Assembly (NCBI RefSeq): GCF_030651995.1
Contig: NZ_JAUSBN010000075.1
Span: 1-64,000, forward strand
Direction: 5' to 3'
Length of the DNA: 64,000 nt
Source: Reyranella sp.
Lineage (GTDB): Bacteria > Pseudomonadota > Alphaproteobacteria > Reyranellales > Reyranellaceae
Shown here: positions 52,817 to 60,970 of the stretch, one piece after another
Numbering within the stretch: position 1 is the stretch's first letter
Layout: each line of letters starts with the position of its first letter
The notes under the pieces: generated by a model
What the model saw: only the letters and a program-made list of their open reading frames with translations
Database searches by the model: none
Told to the model about the DNA's origin: nothing
Translations under genes and position numbers: made by a program

Positions 52817-54220
52817 ATGCTTTACGAGACCCGCACCTTCACCACCCTCAATTCCGCCGTGTCGACCGCCGACGAAGCGCTCACGCTCCCGGCGATCTCG
52901 ATCGTCGGCCTCGGTTACGTTGGCGCCGTGTCGGTCGCCTGCTTCGCCCAGCTGGGCCATCGCGTCGTCGGCATCGACCTTGACCTGAGCAAGGTCGAAC
53001 AGATCGCCGCCGGTTCCTCGCCGATCGTCGAAGCCGGTCTCGGCGAAGCACTGACCGATGGCGTCGCCGACGATCTCATCACCGCCCACACCAATGCGCT
53101 CGATGGCGTGCTCGAGACCGACATCACGTTCGTCTGCGTCGGCACCCCCAGCCGCGCGGACGGCACCGTCGATCTCTCGGCTCTCAAGGCCGTCGCCGGC
53201 GAGATCGGCAGCGCGCTCGCCCTCAAGAGCGACTACCATCTGGTCGTCGTGCGCAGCACCGTGCCGGCCGGCACGACCCGCCGCATCGTGCTGCCCGAGA
53301 TCGAGCGTATGTCGGGCAAGCGCTGCGGCCGCGACTTCGGCCTGTGCTTCCATCCCGAGTTCCTCCGCGAGGGCGTGGCCATCGCCGACTTCTACGCGCC
53401 GCCCAAGACGGTGATCGGCGAACACGACGAGCGCAGCGGCGAGATGCTGGCCCGCGTCTACCGCTCCATCGAGGCGCCGCTGCTGCGCACCTCGATCGAG
53501 GCGGCCGAGATGGTCAAGTACGTCGACAACACCTGGCATGCCGTGAAGGTCGCGTTCGCCAACGAGATCGGCAAGATCTGCCAGTCGGCCGACGTCGACA
53601 GCCACAAGGTCATGGACATCTTCGTGCAGGACCGGAAGCTGAACCTCTCGCCGTACTATCTCAAGCCCGGCTTCGCCTTCGGCGGCTCGTGCCTGCCCAA
53701 GGACGTGCGGGCCATCACCGGCCTCGCCCATGCCAACGGCGTCGAGGTGCCGCTGATCGACAGCCTGCTGCGGTCCAACGACTCGCACATCGACCACGCC
53801 TTCCGCCTGATTGCCGAGACCGGCGCGAAGCGGGTCGGCCTGCTGGGCGTGACCTTCAAGGACGGCACCGACGACCTGCGCGAGAGCCCGCAGATCGACC
53901 TGCTCGGCCGCCTGATCGATGCCGGCTACAAGGTCCTGGCGCATGACCGCAACGTCAACACGGCGGGCGTCCGCCTGGCGGGTGGCTATCTCAAGGCCGC
54001 GAATCCCGCGACCCGGGTTGCGCTGCAGGTCCTGCCGGACCTGCTGACCGACACGGCCGGCGAGCTGGTCGACGCCTGCGACGTGATCGTCGTGTCGCAT
54101 GGCACGCCCGACTTCATCGCCGCCCTCGAGGCGCGTCATCCCGACAGCACCGTCATCGACCTGGTCCGCCTTCCGGCGGCCGTCCAGGAGCAGCCGGGCT
54201 ATCGCGGGGTCTGCTGGTAA
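52817..54220 (+). CDS. algD: GDP-mannose 6-dehydrogenase-like nucleotide-sugar dehydrogenase (AlgD-like)
   Basis: 467 residues. The Rossmann motif GLGYVG is at 31-36, the N-terminal NAD domain contains VRSTVPAGTTR, and the catalytic Cys is C292 in YYLKPGFAFGGSCLPKD, which matches AlgD more closely than the UDP-glucose enzymes. It makes GDP-mannuronate, the alginate precursor, by a two-step NAD oxidation. There are about 25 extra residues before the Rossmann fold compared with the usual start; the GGAGA before this ATG supports it. UDP-glucose dehydrogenase activity remains possible. First gene of a four-gene operon under a sigma-54-type promoter. Confidence 0.88.
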   Translation: MLYETRTFTTLNSAVSTADEALTLPAISIVGLGYVGAVSVACFAQLGHRVVGIDLDLSKVEQIAAGSSPIVEAGLGEALTDGVADDLITAHTNALDGVLETDITFVCVGTPSRADGTVDLSALKAVAGEIGSALALKSDYHLVVVRSTVPAGTTRRIVLPEIERMSGKRCGRDFGLCFHPEFLREGVAIADFYAPPKTVIGEHDERSGEMLARVYRSIEAPLLRTSIEAAEMVKYVDNTWHAVKVAFANEIGKICQSADVDSHKVMDIFVQDRKLNLSPYYLKPGFAFGGSCLPKDVRAITGLAHANGVEVPLIDSLLRSNDSHIDHAFRLIAETGAKRVGLLGVTFKDGTDDLRESPQIDLLGRLIDAGYKVLAHDRNVNTAGVRLAGGYLKAANPATRVALQVLPDLLTDTAGELVDACDVIVVSHGTPDFIAALEARHPDSTVIDLVRLPAAVQEQPGYRGVCW

Positions 54221-54246
54221 GCCGTTAGAGCCGCAGGATCGGTGCC

Positions 54247-55482
54247 ATGTCCAAGCCGACCACCAATAAGCGCAGCCTGGTCCGTCGCATGACGATGGGC
54301 CTGCTGTGGGCGATCGCCGGCGGTGCCGCGATCGTCTACGGCGGTGCCCTGGTCTACGCCAACGTGGTGCGGCTCGAGGTCGACGCCGCCGTCATCGCCG
54401 GCGCCGTGGAGCCCATCCGCGCGCCGTCGGACGGGGTGATGCTGGGCGTCGGCATCAAGCCCGGCAGCATGGTGGCGAACGGTGGCCAGCTGGCAAAGAT
54501 CCACGATCCCGAGATCGAGCGCCAGGTGTCGCTCGCCAGCGTCCAGCTCGAACGGGCGCGTCATGCGCTCCGACAGCATGAGGCGCATCTCGTTTCCGAG
54601 AAGGCCAAGCGTGACGATACGCTGATCATCACGCAGGCCGAGCTCAAGACGGTGCAGGCCGAGATCGCCTCGCTCGAGGAACAGCTCGTCACCGCCAAGG
54701 CGCGGGTCGAACGCGTCGGCGGGCTGTTCGCGCAGGGATTCGCCGCCCGCCAGAAGCTGGAAGACCATACCAATCAGCACGCCATCCTCAATGCACAGCT
54801 CAAGCGCGCGCGCATCGTCGAGGAGCAGCGCCGCGCCCTCGTCGCCTCGGCGGCGGCGGGCCGCTTCTTCGATGGCAATCGCATCACCGGGAAGCTCGCC
54901 GAATTGGAAGCCGCCGTGCAGCGTGCGCGCGCCGAAATCGACGTGGCCACCGAGGAGCTGCGCGTGTGGCAGGAGCGGCGCGCCGCCGCCGTCGTCACCG
55001 CAACGGGGGATGGCCGCATCATGCGCGTGCTCCACGGTGAAGGCAGTGCCGTCCGGGCCGGCGACACGGTCGCGGTCTATGAGCGCAAAGGTGAGCGTAC
55101 GATCAACGCCTTCCTGACCCAGAACGAAGTCCTGCGCGTCAGCGTCGGCGATGCCGCGACCATCTACATTCCCGCGCTGCGCCTGCGCCTGCCCGCGCAC
55201 ATCGTCGCCATCGACCGCGCCGCCGGGTTTCTCGACGATGTCGAGAGCCGCTACACCTGGCGCCAGGCGCGCGACAGTGGCGTGCGACAGGGCGACCTGG
55301 ACCGTACGGCGCGCGCGGTCCTGCGCCTGGACAACGACCAGGCCGAGCGGCTGCGTGACGAACTCGAGCCCGGTACGCCGGCCGTGGTTTCCTTCCAGCG
55401 TCGCTCGCTCGACACGGTGCTGGGCGACTTCCGCACGGTGGCGCATGGGCCCGCCGATCAACCGGCGGAGAAGCGGCTGTGA
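54247..55482 (+). CDS. HlyD/Alg44-like membrane-fusion protein without PilZ domain
   Basis: 411 residues. One N-terminal membrane helix (LLWAIAGGAAIVYGGALVYA), then a biotinyl-lipoyl-like half (VEPIRAPSDGVMLGVGIKPG, a VANGGQ turn), a long coiled coil (about 95-250), the second lipoyl half and a beta-barrel region. In position, between AlgD-like and Alg8-like genes, it corresponds to Alg44. The N-terminal PilZ domain of Pseudomonas Alg44, which binds cyclic di-GMP, is absent: only 15 residues precede the membrane helix. It probably spans the periplasm for polymer export. Its stop overlaps the alg8-like start. Confidence 0.85.
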   Translation: MSKPTTNKRSLVRRMTMGLLWAIAGGAAIVYGGALVYANVVRLEVDAAVIAGAVEPIRAPSDGVMLGVGIKPGSMVANGGQLAKIHDPEIERQVSLASVQLERARHALRQHEAHLVSEKAKRDDTLIITQAELKTVQAEIASLEEQLVTAKARVERVGGLFAQGFAARQKLEDHTNQHAILNAQLKRARIVEEQRRALVASAAAGRFFDGNRITGKLAELEAAVQRARAEIDVATEELRVWQERRAAAVVTATGDGRIMRVLHGEGSAVRAGDTVAVYERKGERTINAFLTQNEVLRVSVGDAATIYIPALRLRLPAHIVAIDRAAGFLDDVESRYTWRQARDSGVRQGDLDRTARAVLRLDNDQAERLRDELEPGTPAVVSFQRRSLDTVLGDFRTVAHGPADQPAEKRL

Positions 55483-57101
55483 ACGCGATGGCCAAGGTCC
55501 CGCCGACGCCGGGCGTCATCCAGTTTGCCGACATGCTTCCCCAGCCCGGCTTCTGGGCGAAGTGGAATCCGACCGTGCTCGGCGGCCTCCTGGCGTATGC
55601 CGCGCTTTGCGTCATCCTGCTGCTGACGGTGCCCAACACACTGTGGGATCCGGCGGCGCGTCACGTCACCATCGTGATCGGCGGCCTCGGTCTCTGGCGG
55701 TTCGGCTGGTGGACCACCCACGTCGTGCGCGCCTGGATCTACGCCTTCGTGCGCTATCCCGCGCTGCGCCGGCTCGCCGATCAGGCCTGGCAGGACGGTC
55801 ACCGCCCGCGCCGGGTCCACTTCATGATGACGACCTTCCGCGAAAAGCGTGAAATCACCCACGCGGTGGTCGACAGCATCGTGCGCGAACTGCGATCCAC
55901 CGGCCTGCCCGGCACGATCTGGCTGGGGTCCGGTGACGAAAGCGACGAGATCATCATCGCCGACTTCCTGGCCGAGCATGCGGCCGACATCGAGGTCCGC
56001 TTCGAGATCGCCCGACAGACCGCGCCCGGGAAGCGCTACGGTATCGGCGCATCGCTCCGCGCCATGGCGAAGGGCCGTGAGCGCGGCGAAGTCCGCGAGG
56101 ACGACGTCGTCGTCTTCATGGACGGCGACTCGATCATCGGGGATGGCATGCTGGCCAAGTGCACCTCCCTGTTCGTCGCCGACCCCGCGCTCGAGGCGAT
56201 GACGACAGACGAGGAGGTGATCTGCTTCGGCCCGCGGTGGATCCAGCTGTGGCTCACCATGAGGTTCGCGCAGCGCCGCATCGCCATGCAGAGCCACGCG
56301 CTCGCCGGCAAGGTCCTGACCCTGACCGGGCGGCTGTCGCTGTATCGCGTCAACCATGTGATCCGGCCGGAGTTCTACGAGCTGGTCGAGGAGGACCATC
56401 TCGAACACTGGCTGTGGGGTCGTTTCCGCTTCCTGTCGGGGGACGACAAGACCACCTGGTATTACATGCTGCGCGTCGGCGCGAAGATGATGTACGTGCC
56501 CGACACGATCGCCTACACCGTCGAGCATATCGAAGGCTCGGGCTACGAGCGCATGGTGCAGAACCTGCGCCGCTGGTCGGGCAACATGCTCCGCAACGGC
56601 GCGCGCGCCATCGCGCTGGGTCCTCGCCGCACCGGCTTCTTCATCTGGTGGTGCATCGTCGACCAGCGCATTGCGATGTGGACCACGCTGGTGAGCCCGA
56701 TCCTCGGCGTGATGGGCGCCCTGCTGGTCTCGCCGGCCTTCCTCGTCACCTACTTCATCTGGATCGCGGTCACGCGGCTCTGGCAGGCGGTGGTGCTGTT
56801 CGGCTACTCGCGCGAGGTCCACCTCGTCTATCCGCTGCTGCTCTATGTGAACCAGGTCGTGAATGCCGCGGTGAAAGTCTATTGCCTGTTCCGCCTGTCC
56901 AAGCAGCGCTGGACCAACCGCGGCGACCAGAAGGCGGGTTTCGGCGGCGGCCTGGCCGACCAGATACGCAACGGCGTTGCGTTCTACCTGACGGCCGTCG
57001 CCATGTCGGTCCTCGTGCTTGCCATCGTGAGCTATGCGGGCGTCCTGCGCCTGCCGAGCCTCTATACGCTGCACGAGTTCAAGCTGGCGGTGCTGCCATG
57101 A
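55479..57101 (+). CDS. alg8: Alg8-like family 2 glycosyltransferase (polymannuronate-type synthase)
   Basis: 540 residues. Two N-terminal membrane helices, a cytosolic GT2 domain, then several C-terminal helices, as in processive synthases. Catalytic motifs: MDGDS (D215/D217), an LTGR segment (283-286), EEDHLEHWLWGRF with the general-base Asp, and QNLRRWSGNMLRN at 361-373, the Alg8 version of the QxxRW box. It is expected to polymerise GDP-mannuronate at the inner membrane. ATGA overlaps on both sides link it to the HlyD-like and lyase genes. Confidence 0.88.
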   Translation: MNAMAKVPPTPGVIQFADMLPQPGFWAKWNPTVLGGLLAYAALCVILLLTVPNTLWDPAARHVTIVIGGLGLWRFGWWTTHVVRAWIYAFVRYPALRRLADQAWQDGHRPRRVHFMMTTFREKREITHAVVDSIVRELRSTGLPGTIWLGSGDESDEIIIADFLAEHAADIEVRFEIARQTAPGKRYGIGASLRAMAKGRERGEVREDDVVVFMDGDSIIGDGMLAKCTSLFVADPALEAMTTDEEVICFGPRWIQLWLTMRFAQRRIAMQSHALAGKVLTLTGRLSLYRVNHVIRPEFYELVEEDHLEHWLWGRFRFLSGDDKTTWYYMLRVGAKMMYVPDTIAYTVEHIEGSGYERMVQNLRRWSGNMLRNGARAIALGPRRTGFFIWWCIVDQRIAMWTTLVSPILGVMGALLVSPAFLVTYFIWIAVTRLWQAVVLFGYSREVHLVYPLLLYVNQVVNAAVKVYCLFRLSKQRWTNRGDQKAGFGGGLADQIRNGVAFYLTAVAMSVLVLAIVSYAGVLRLPSLYTLHEFKLAVLP

Positions 57102-58204
57102 CCCGTTACATCGTCATTGTCCTGCTGGTGCTTGCCGCCTGGCCGGTACACGCCCGGTCCCCGGCCGAGGATGCCTGCCGCCCGCCGCCGGGCCAGCTCG
57201 ATCCGGCGCCGATCGTCGCCGTGGAAGGGCCCGCCCACAAGGGAACCGACCGCCGGATCGAACCCTTCTCCCTCCTGCAGATGGAGGCCGCTGCCGCGTG
57301 GCGCGGCCGTCGCGACGAGGAGGCCGCCGGCCGCGCCGTCGAGGCCCTGCTGCGCTGGGCGCGCGCCGGTGCGCTCTCCGAGATCGTCGACGCGGGGCCT
57401 GCCTCGAGCAATACCAACTCGATCTATTCCCTGCGTCGCGCGCTGATCGCCATCCTCGGCGCGTGGATGGACCTGCGCCACGCGCCCGCCGGAAGGGCTC
57501 ATGCGGAGGAGGTCGAGCGCTGGCTTTCCCATCTCGTCGCCCTCCAGGACGTGACGACCGGTGGGAAGAAGAGTCGCGCCAAGGGCGAAGCCATGAGCAA
57601 CCACAACAATCATGCCCTGCTGCGCGCCACCGTCGCGGCCCAGTGGGCGGGACTGACCGGCCGGCGCGAGCTGGCCGACGTCGCAGAGAGCGACGCCCGG
57701 GCGGCCATCGCCGTGATGGGCGCCGATGGCAGCCTGCCGCTGGAGATGAAGCGCGGGCCGCGGGCGCTGTGGTACCAACGCCACGCGATCGCCTCACTGG
57801 TCTATATTGGCGAGTTGCTGCGGCCCTTCGGCCGGGACGTGTGGCAGCCCCGTGCCGACGGCGCCGACCTGCATCGCGCCATCGCCTTTCTGCTCGATGC
57901 CATCGACGATCCCGGGCGGCTCGCGGCTTTCACCGGCGCTGACGATGGCCGGCAGGACATGGGATTCCTCGTGCCGCGCGGCAACGGCCGCCACTACATG
58001 GCCTGGGCCGAACTCTATCGCGCCCGCTTCCCGGATCGCGACGAGTCGACGCGCCTTCTCGCGCTGCTGCCCGCGCGCGGCGAGCGCGGCTGGCCGCTGC
58101 TCGACGACTATGTCGGGGGCAATGCCACCTGCCGTGTCCTCACCGAGGCCCCCGGCGCGTTCCCTGGAAGGGCCGGGACCGACGCGAAGGTCTCGCGGAA
58201 GTGA
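57098..58204 (+). CDS. algL: Periplasmic alginate lyase, PL5 (AlgL-like)
   Basis: 368 residues from the ATG at 57098 with a signal peptide ending PVHAR. The active-site residues known from Sphingomonas A1-III (N191, H192, R239, Y246) have counterparts at N171, H172, R219 and Y226 with the same spacing (SNHNNHALL, EMKRGPRALWYQ). It should cleave polymannuronate-type chains in the periplasm, clearing stray polymer as AlgL does. The presence of an apparently active PL5 lyase is the best evidence that the operon makes an alginate-like polymer. Last gene of the operon. Confidence 0.88.
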   Translation: MTRYIVIVLLVLAAWPVHARSPAEDACRPPPGQLDPAPIVAVEGPAHKGTDRRIEPFSLLQMEAAAAWRGRRDEEAAGRAVEALLRWARAGALSEIVDAGPASSNTNSIYSLRRALIAILGAWMDLRHAPAGRAHAEEVERWLSHLVALQDVTTGGKKSRAKGEAMSNHNNHALLRATVAAQWAGLTGRRELADVAESDARAAIAVMGADGSLPLEMKRGPRALWYQRHAIASLVYIGELLRPFGRDVWQPRADGADLHRAIAFLLDAIDDPGRLAAFTGADDGRQDMGFLVPRGNGRHYMAWAELYRARFPDRDESTRLLALLPARGERGWPLLDDYVGGNATCRVLTEAPGAFPGRAGTDAKVSRK

Positions 58205-58219
58205 GGGCGGTGCAGCCTG

Positions 58220-58378
58220 TCATGCATAATGGTCCTTCGCGGAGTTCCTGAGCGGTCGGAGTGCTTCGAACACTTGATAGGCCACAGGGCGATCGGGTAT
58301 TGCCACTCCCTCATCTGCACGCAGCCGTTCGGTAAGAAGTAGGTCCATTGCGATCACATAGAACTCCAGAGGCCGCAT
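58220..58378 (-). CDS. Possible small protein (52 residues)
   Basis: From the ATG at 58376-58378 the minus strand reads MRPLEFYVIAMDLLLTERLR, then DEGVAIPDRPVAYQVFEALR to a stop at 58220. The sequence is more protein-like than the plus-strand N-terminal extension of the SET gene that overlaps it. No family recognised. If real, the SET gene must start later than 58348. Confidence 0.35.
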   Translation of the reverse strand: MRPLEFYVIAMDLLLTERLRADEGVAIPDRPVAYQVFEALRPLRNSAKDHYA

Positions 58379-58908
58379 CTCCGAAACGGAAGCCCGAGCC
58401 TGCAGTCGAGTACGACGGCACCGAAACACTTTCCGGGATCGAGCGCGTACCGTCGAGGGACAAGACGAGCGCAACGTCTGGCGGAGCGAATTCGCGCGTG
58501 GGGAGCGCGCGCCAGAGGGCGAAGCGAGTGGCAAACCCTCTGACTGTCCGACCCTACCAGGTGACGACGATACCTGGTCGTGGCCTCGGGCTGACCGCTT
58601 GCTCCCAAATAGAACCGCGCACCAAGATCGACGACTGCTTCACCTGGGAGCTGCCGAAACGAGACATCAAGCACGTCACCGAGACAGTCCTGAACGGCAA
58701 CTACTTTGACCACCCTCGCTTCTCCCAACGCGGTCTTGTCGCGATCGGTCATATCTCCCTGATCAATCACGATCCGGAGCCGAACTGTGAATGGCGGATG
58801 GTCCAGGTCCACGACCGCTGGATGATTGAGGCCTGGTCGATCCGCGGCCTCTCCAGCGGCGAGGAGCTGACCTTCGATTACGGCTACGACCCCACCGCCA
58901 GGGATTAG
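58348..58908 (+). CDS. SET-domain protein (putative protein lysine methyltransferase)
   Basis: 186 residues if begun at the TTG at 58348. The first 60 are polar and low-complexity, and the SET core starts near residue 66, so the GTG at 58528 (126 residues, AGAGGG upstream) is a real alternative. SET motifs: GRGLGLTA near the start, ISLINHDPEPNCEWRM (the NHxxxPN pseudoknot strand) and SGEELTFDYGYD (ELTFDY). No pre-SET or post-SET zinc cysteines. Eukaryote-like SET proteins in bacteria methylate ribosomal or nucleoid proteins or are effectors; the target here is unknown. Confidence 0.75.
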   Translation: MRSHRTPEAASPKRKPEPAVEYDGTETLSGIERVPSRDKTSATSGGANSRVGSARQRAKRVANPLTVRPYQVTTIPGRGLGLTACSQIEPRTKIDDCFTWELPKRDIKHVTETVLNGNYFDHPRFSQRGLVAIGHISLINHDPEPNCEWRMVQVHDRWMIEAWSIRGLSSGEELTFDYGYDPTARD

Positions 58909-58922
58909 CTCCGGCCGGTCGG

Positions 58923-60119
58923 TCAGTAGGCGGCCTCCAGCAGCTGCTGCGCCGCGGCAATGCGCTCAGCATCGGATCGGACGCCGGCGTTGGCATTGAA
59001 GTTCTTCACCGTCTGCCCTGCGATGAGGGGGATCGCCGATCGCGGGATGTTCATTTCGCTGAGACGAACCGGCATTCCCACGCAGCGGTACAGTCGTTCC
59101 AGCTCATCGGCGATGACCAGCCGGGTCGGCCTGTTGCCACGACCGAGGCCGAGCGCTTCGGCGACGACCTGCGCCGCGGCCGCGTCTTCCTCTTGTGACA
59201 GCCGGATCTTGGTGGCGTGGATGGTGGAGATCGACTCGCCCTGGCCGACATGCGGGAACTGGACATGCAGGGCGGTGGAGACGGCATAGTCTCCGCCAAA
59301 GGAAGAACTGGCCCCCAGACGTGACCCATCGTCTTCGGCACGGTTCTGAAGGAAGGCTGCGATGCAGAGATCGGCACGCGAGGCTGCATCGTCGCGATTC
59401 TCGGCAAGGCCGGAATAGGCGCGAAAGGCGAGACGGAACGCCTGAAGGCGATCGCCTTCGACCAGTGGATTGGATTCAGCTGCGGTGATGGCTCCGACAA
59501 CACTGGAGAAGACCGTGGTGGCGGTCGACCGGTGGGATGACGATGGCGTCGTCATCAGGACTTCGTAATCCAGCAGGATTGCCTGCGGCCGGGTCTTGGG
59601 GTCGAAGTACTCCATTCGATGATCCAGATCGGCATTCTTCAGTCCCGTTCCCGCGCGATTCATCGCGCTGGTGGGAGTCGTCGGGATGTTGACGATCGGT
59701 AGCTTCGGCGCGGCCAGGCGCGGGCTGTAGGCCGGCTTGTCGGCCGGGTACTGCGTCATGAGCTCGAAGGGATCGCGATCTTCTCCGAGGAAGATGGCGA
59801 CAGCCCGCGTGGCGACCAGAACGCTTCCGCCCCCGACGGCGATGAGGAGATCGGCCTTGGCCGCGCGAGCGGCATCCCGGGCGGCGCAGACGTTCGGGTA
59901 GGGGCAATCCTTCTCGATCTGATCGAAGACGCCGGCGAAGGTCGGTCCCAGAGCCTTTTCGATACGGCGAACGGTGTCGGTTCGCGCGTTGATCGACGGC
60001 GAGCAGATGACGAAGGCGCGTTTGGCGCCGGCGCGAGCGGCGACCTCCTTGAGGGAACCCTCGAGGACGTTCGTTCCGCAATACAGACGCCAGCTATGGC
60101 CCGAGGCGCGAAAGTTCAC
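58923..60119 (-). CDS. Iron-containing alcohol dehydrogenase-fold protein with altered metal site
   Basis: 398 residues from the GTG at 60117-60119, chosen because AGGAGG lies at ideal distance (60126-60131). A longer frame starts at 60179. The N-terminal NAD domain is typical: AVGGGSVLVATRAVAIFL and PIVNIPTTPTSAMNRAGT. The metal-binding helices are not. Where the family has D...H in GxDAxxHxxE, this protein has STATTVFSSVVGAI, so Asp and His become Thr and Ser. The GxxHxxAH helix reads YAVSTALH with only one His. It may bind a different cofactor or be non-oxidoreductive. Divergent from the ModA-like gene. Confidence 0.75.
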   Translation of the reverse strand: MNFRASGHSWRLYCGTNVLEGSLKEVAARAGAKRAFVICSPSINARTDTVRRIEKALGPTFAGVFDQIEKDCPYPNVCAARDAARAAKADLLIAVGGGSVLVATRAVAIFLGEDRDPFELMTQYPADKPAYSPRLAAPKLPIVNIPTTPTSAMNRAGTGLKNADLDHRMEYFDPKTRPQAILLDYEVLMTTPSSSHRSTATTVFSSVVGAITAAESNPLVEGDRLQAFRLAFRAYSGLAENRDDAASRADLCIAAFLQNRAEDDGSRLGASSSFGGDYAVSTALHVQFPHVGQGESISTIHATKIRLSQEEDAAAAQVVAEALGLGRGNRPTRLVIADELERLYRCVGMPVRLSEMNIPRSAIPLIAGQTVKNFNANAGVRSDAERIAAAQQLLEAAY

Positions 60120-60231
60120 TCGATTTCCTCCTGTTTTCGGGATCTTTGTAGACCGATAGCACATTTTGCCGTCGGCCATGGCTGCAGCCCGCTATAGTGG
60201 CGGCGTCCGTCGTGTGGGGGAGTGAGGTCCA

Positions 60232-60942
60232 GTGGCATCGCCGTCGTCCGTCGCCGTCATGAGCGGTCTCGCCCTCGAGGTGGCCGTCAATCGCTGGCTG
60301 AAGCCGGCCTTCGAGGCCGCGTCGCCCTATCGCCTGGAGATCGACTGGCGTCCGACCACGGCCCTCATGAAGTCGATCGCCGAAGGGCAGCGCGCCGACG
60401 TCATCATCGCCATCGACGGCGCCATGGACAAGCTCTGCGCCGACCGCATCGTGCGTCCCGAGACCCGCGTCTGCCTCGCCGATTCGATCCTGGGCGTCGG
60501 CGTCCGCGAGGGCGCGCCGAAGCCCGATGTCTCCACGGTCGAGGCGTTCAAGCGGACGCTGGTGGCTGCGCGGGCGGTGGCCTACTCGCGGGCGGGGGCG
60601 AGCGGCATCTACTTCACCGGACTGGTCGAGCGGCTGGGGATTGCCGCGGAGGTCAATGCGCGCGCCGTCACGATCCCGATGGGCTTCACCGGCGAGAAGG
60701 TCGCGAGCGGCGAGGCCGACATTGCGATCCAGCAGGTGAGCGAACTGATGTCGGTCCCCGGCGTCGCCGTCGCCGGTCCGTTTCCCCCGGAGGTCCAGAC
60801 CGTCTCTACCTTCGATGCCGCCATCTTTGCCGATGCCGCGAACGCCGAGGGCGCCGCCGCGTGGATGGCGCTGCTGGCCTCGCCCGGCGCGGCCAAGGCC
60901 TACCGCGATGGTGGCCTGGTCTCGCGCCTGCCGCAGTCCTGA
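60232..60942 (+). CDS. ModA-like substrate-binding-domain protein without signal peptide
   Basis: 236 residues from a GTG at 60232. The type II periplasmic binding fold is recognisable: VAVMSGLALEVAVNRWLKPA, ADVIIAIDGAMDKL, VAYSRAGASGIYFTGLVERL and the final ASPGAAKAYRDGGL. Molybdate-binding ModA and related proteins share this pattern, but no signal peptide or ABC partner is present here. It may act in the cytoplasm as a ligand sensor or enzyme-associated protein. Followed by a racemase-family gene and a MaoC gene in one direction. Confidence 0.75.
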   Translation: MASPSSVAVMSGLALEVAVNRWLKPAFEAASPYRLEIDWRPTTALMKSIAEGQRADVIIAIDGAMDKLCADRIVRPETRVCLADSILGVGVREGAPKPDVSTVEAFKRTLVAARAVAYSRAGASGIYFTGLVERLGIAAEVNARAVTIPMGFTGEKVASGEADIAIQQVSELMSVPGVAVAGPFPPEVQTVSTFDAAIFADAANAEGAAAWMALLASPGAAKAYRDGGLVSRLPQS

Positions 60943-60970
60943 AACGCTCTCCTTTCGAAAGACCGGCCGC

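Noticed and set aside
56159-57097. N-terminal extension of the PL5 lyase frame
   Set aside because: It lies inside the alg8-like gene in another frame; the signal peptide starts at 57098.
60166-60198. TTGCCG and TATAGT as a sigma-70 promoter for the ModA-like gene
   Set aside because: The spacer is 21 bases, too long for a normal promoter.
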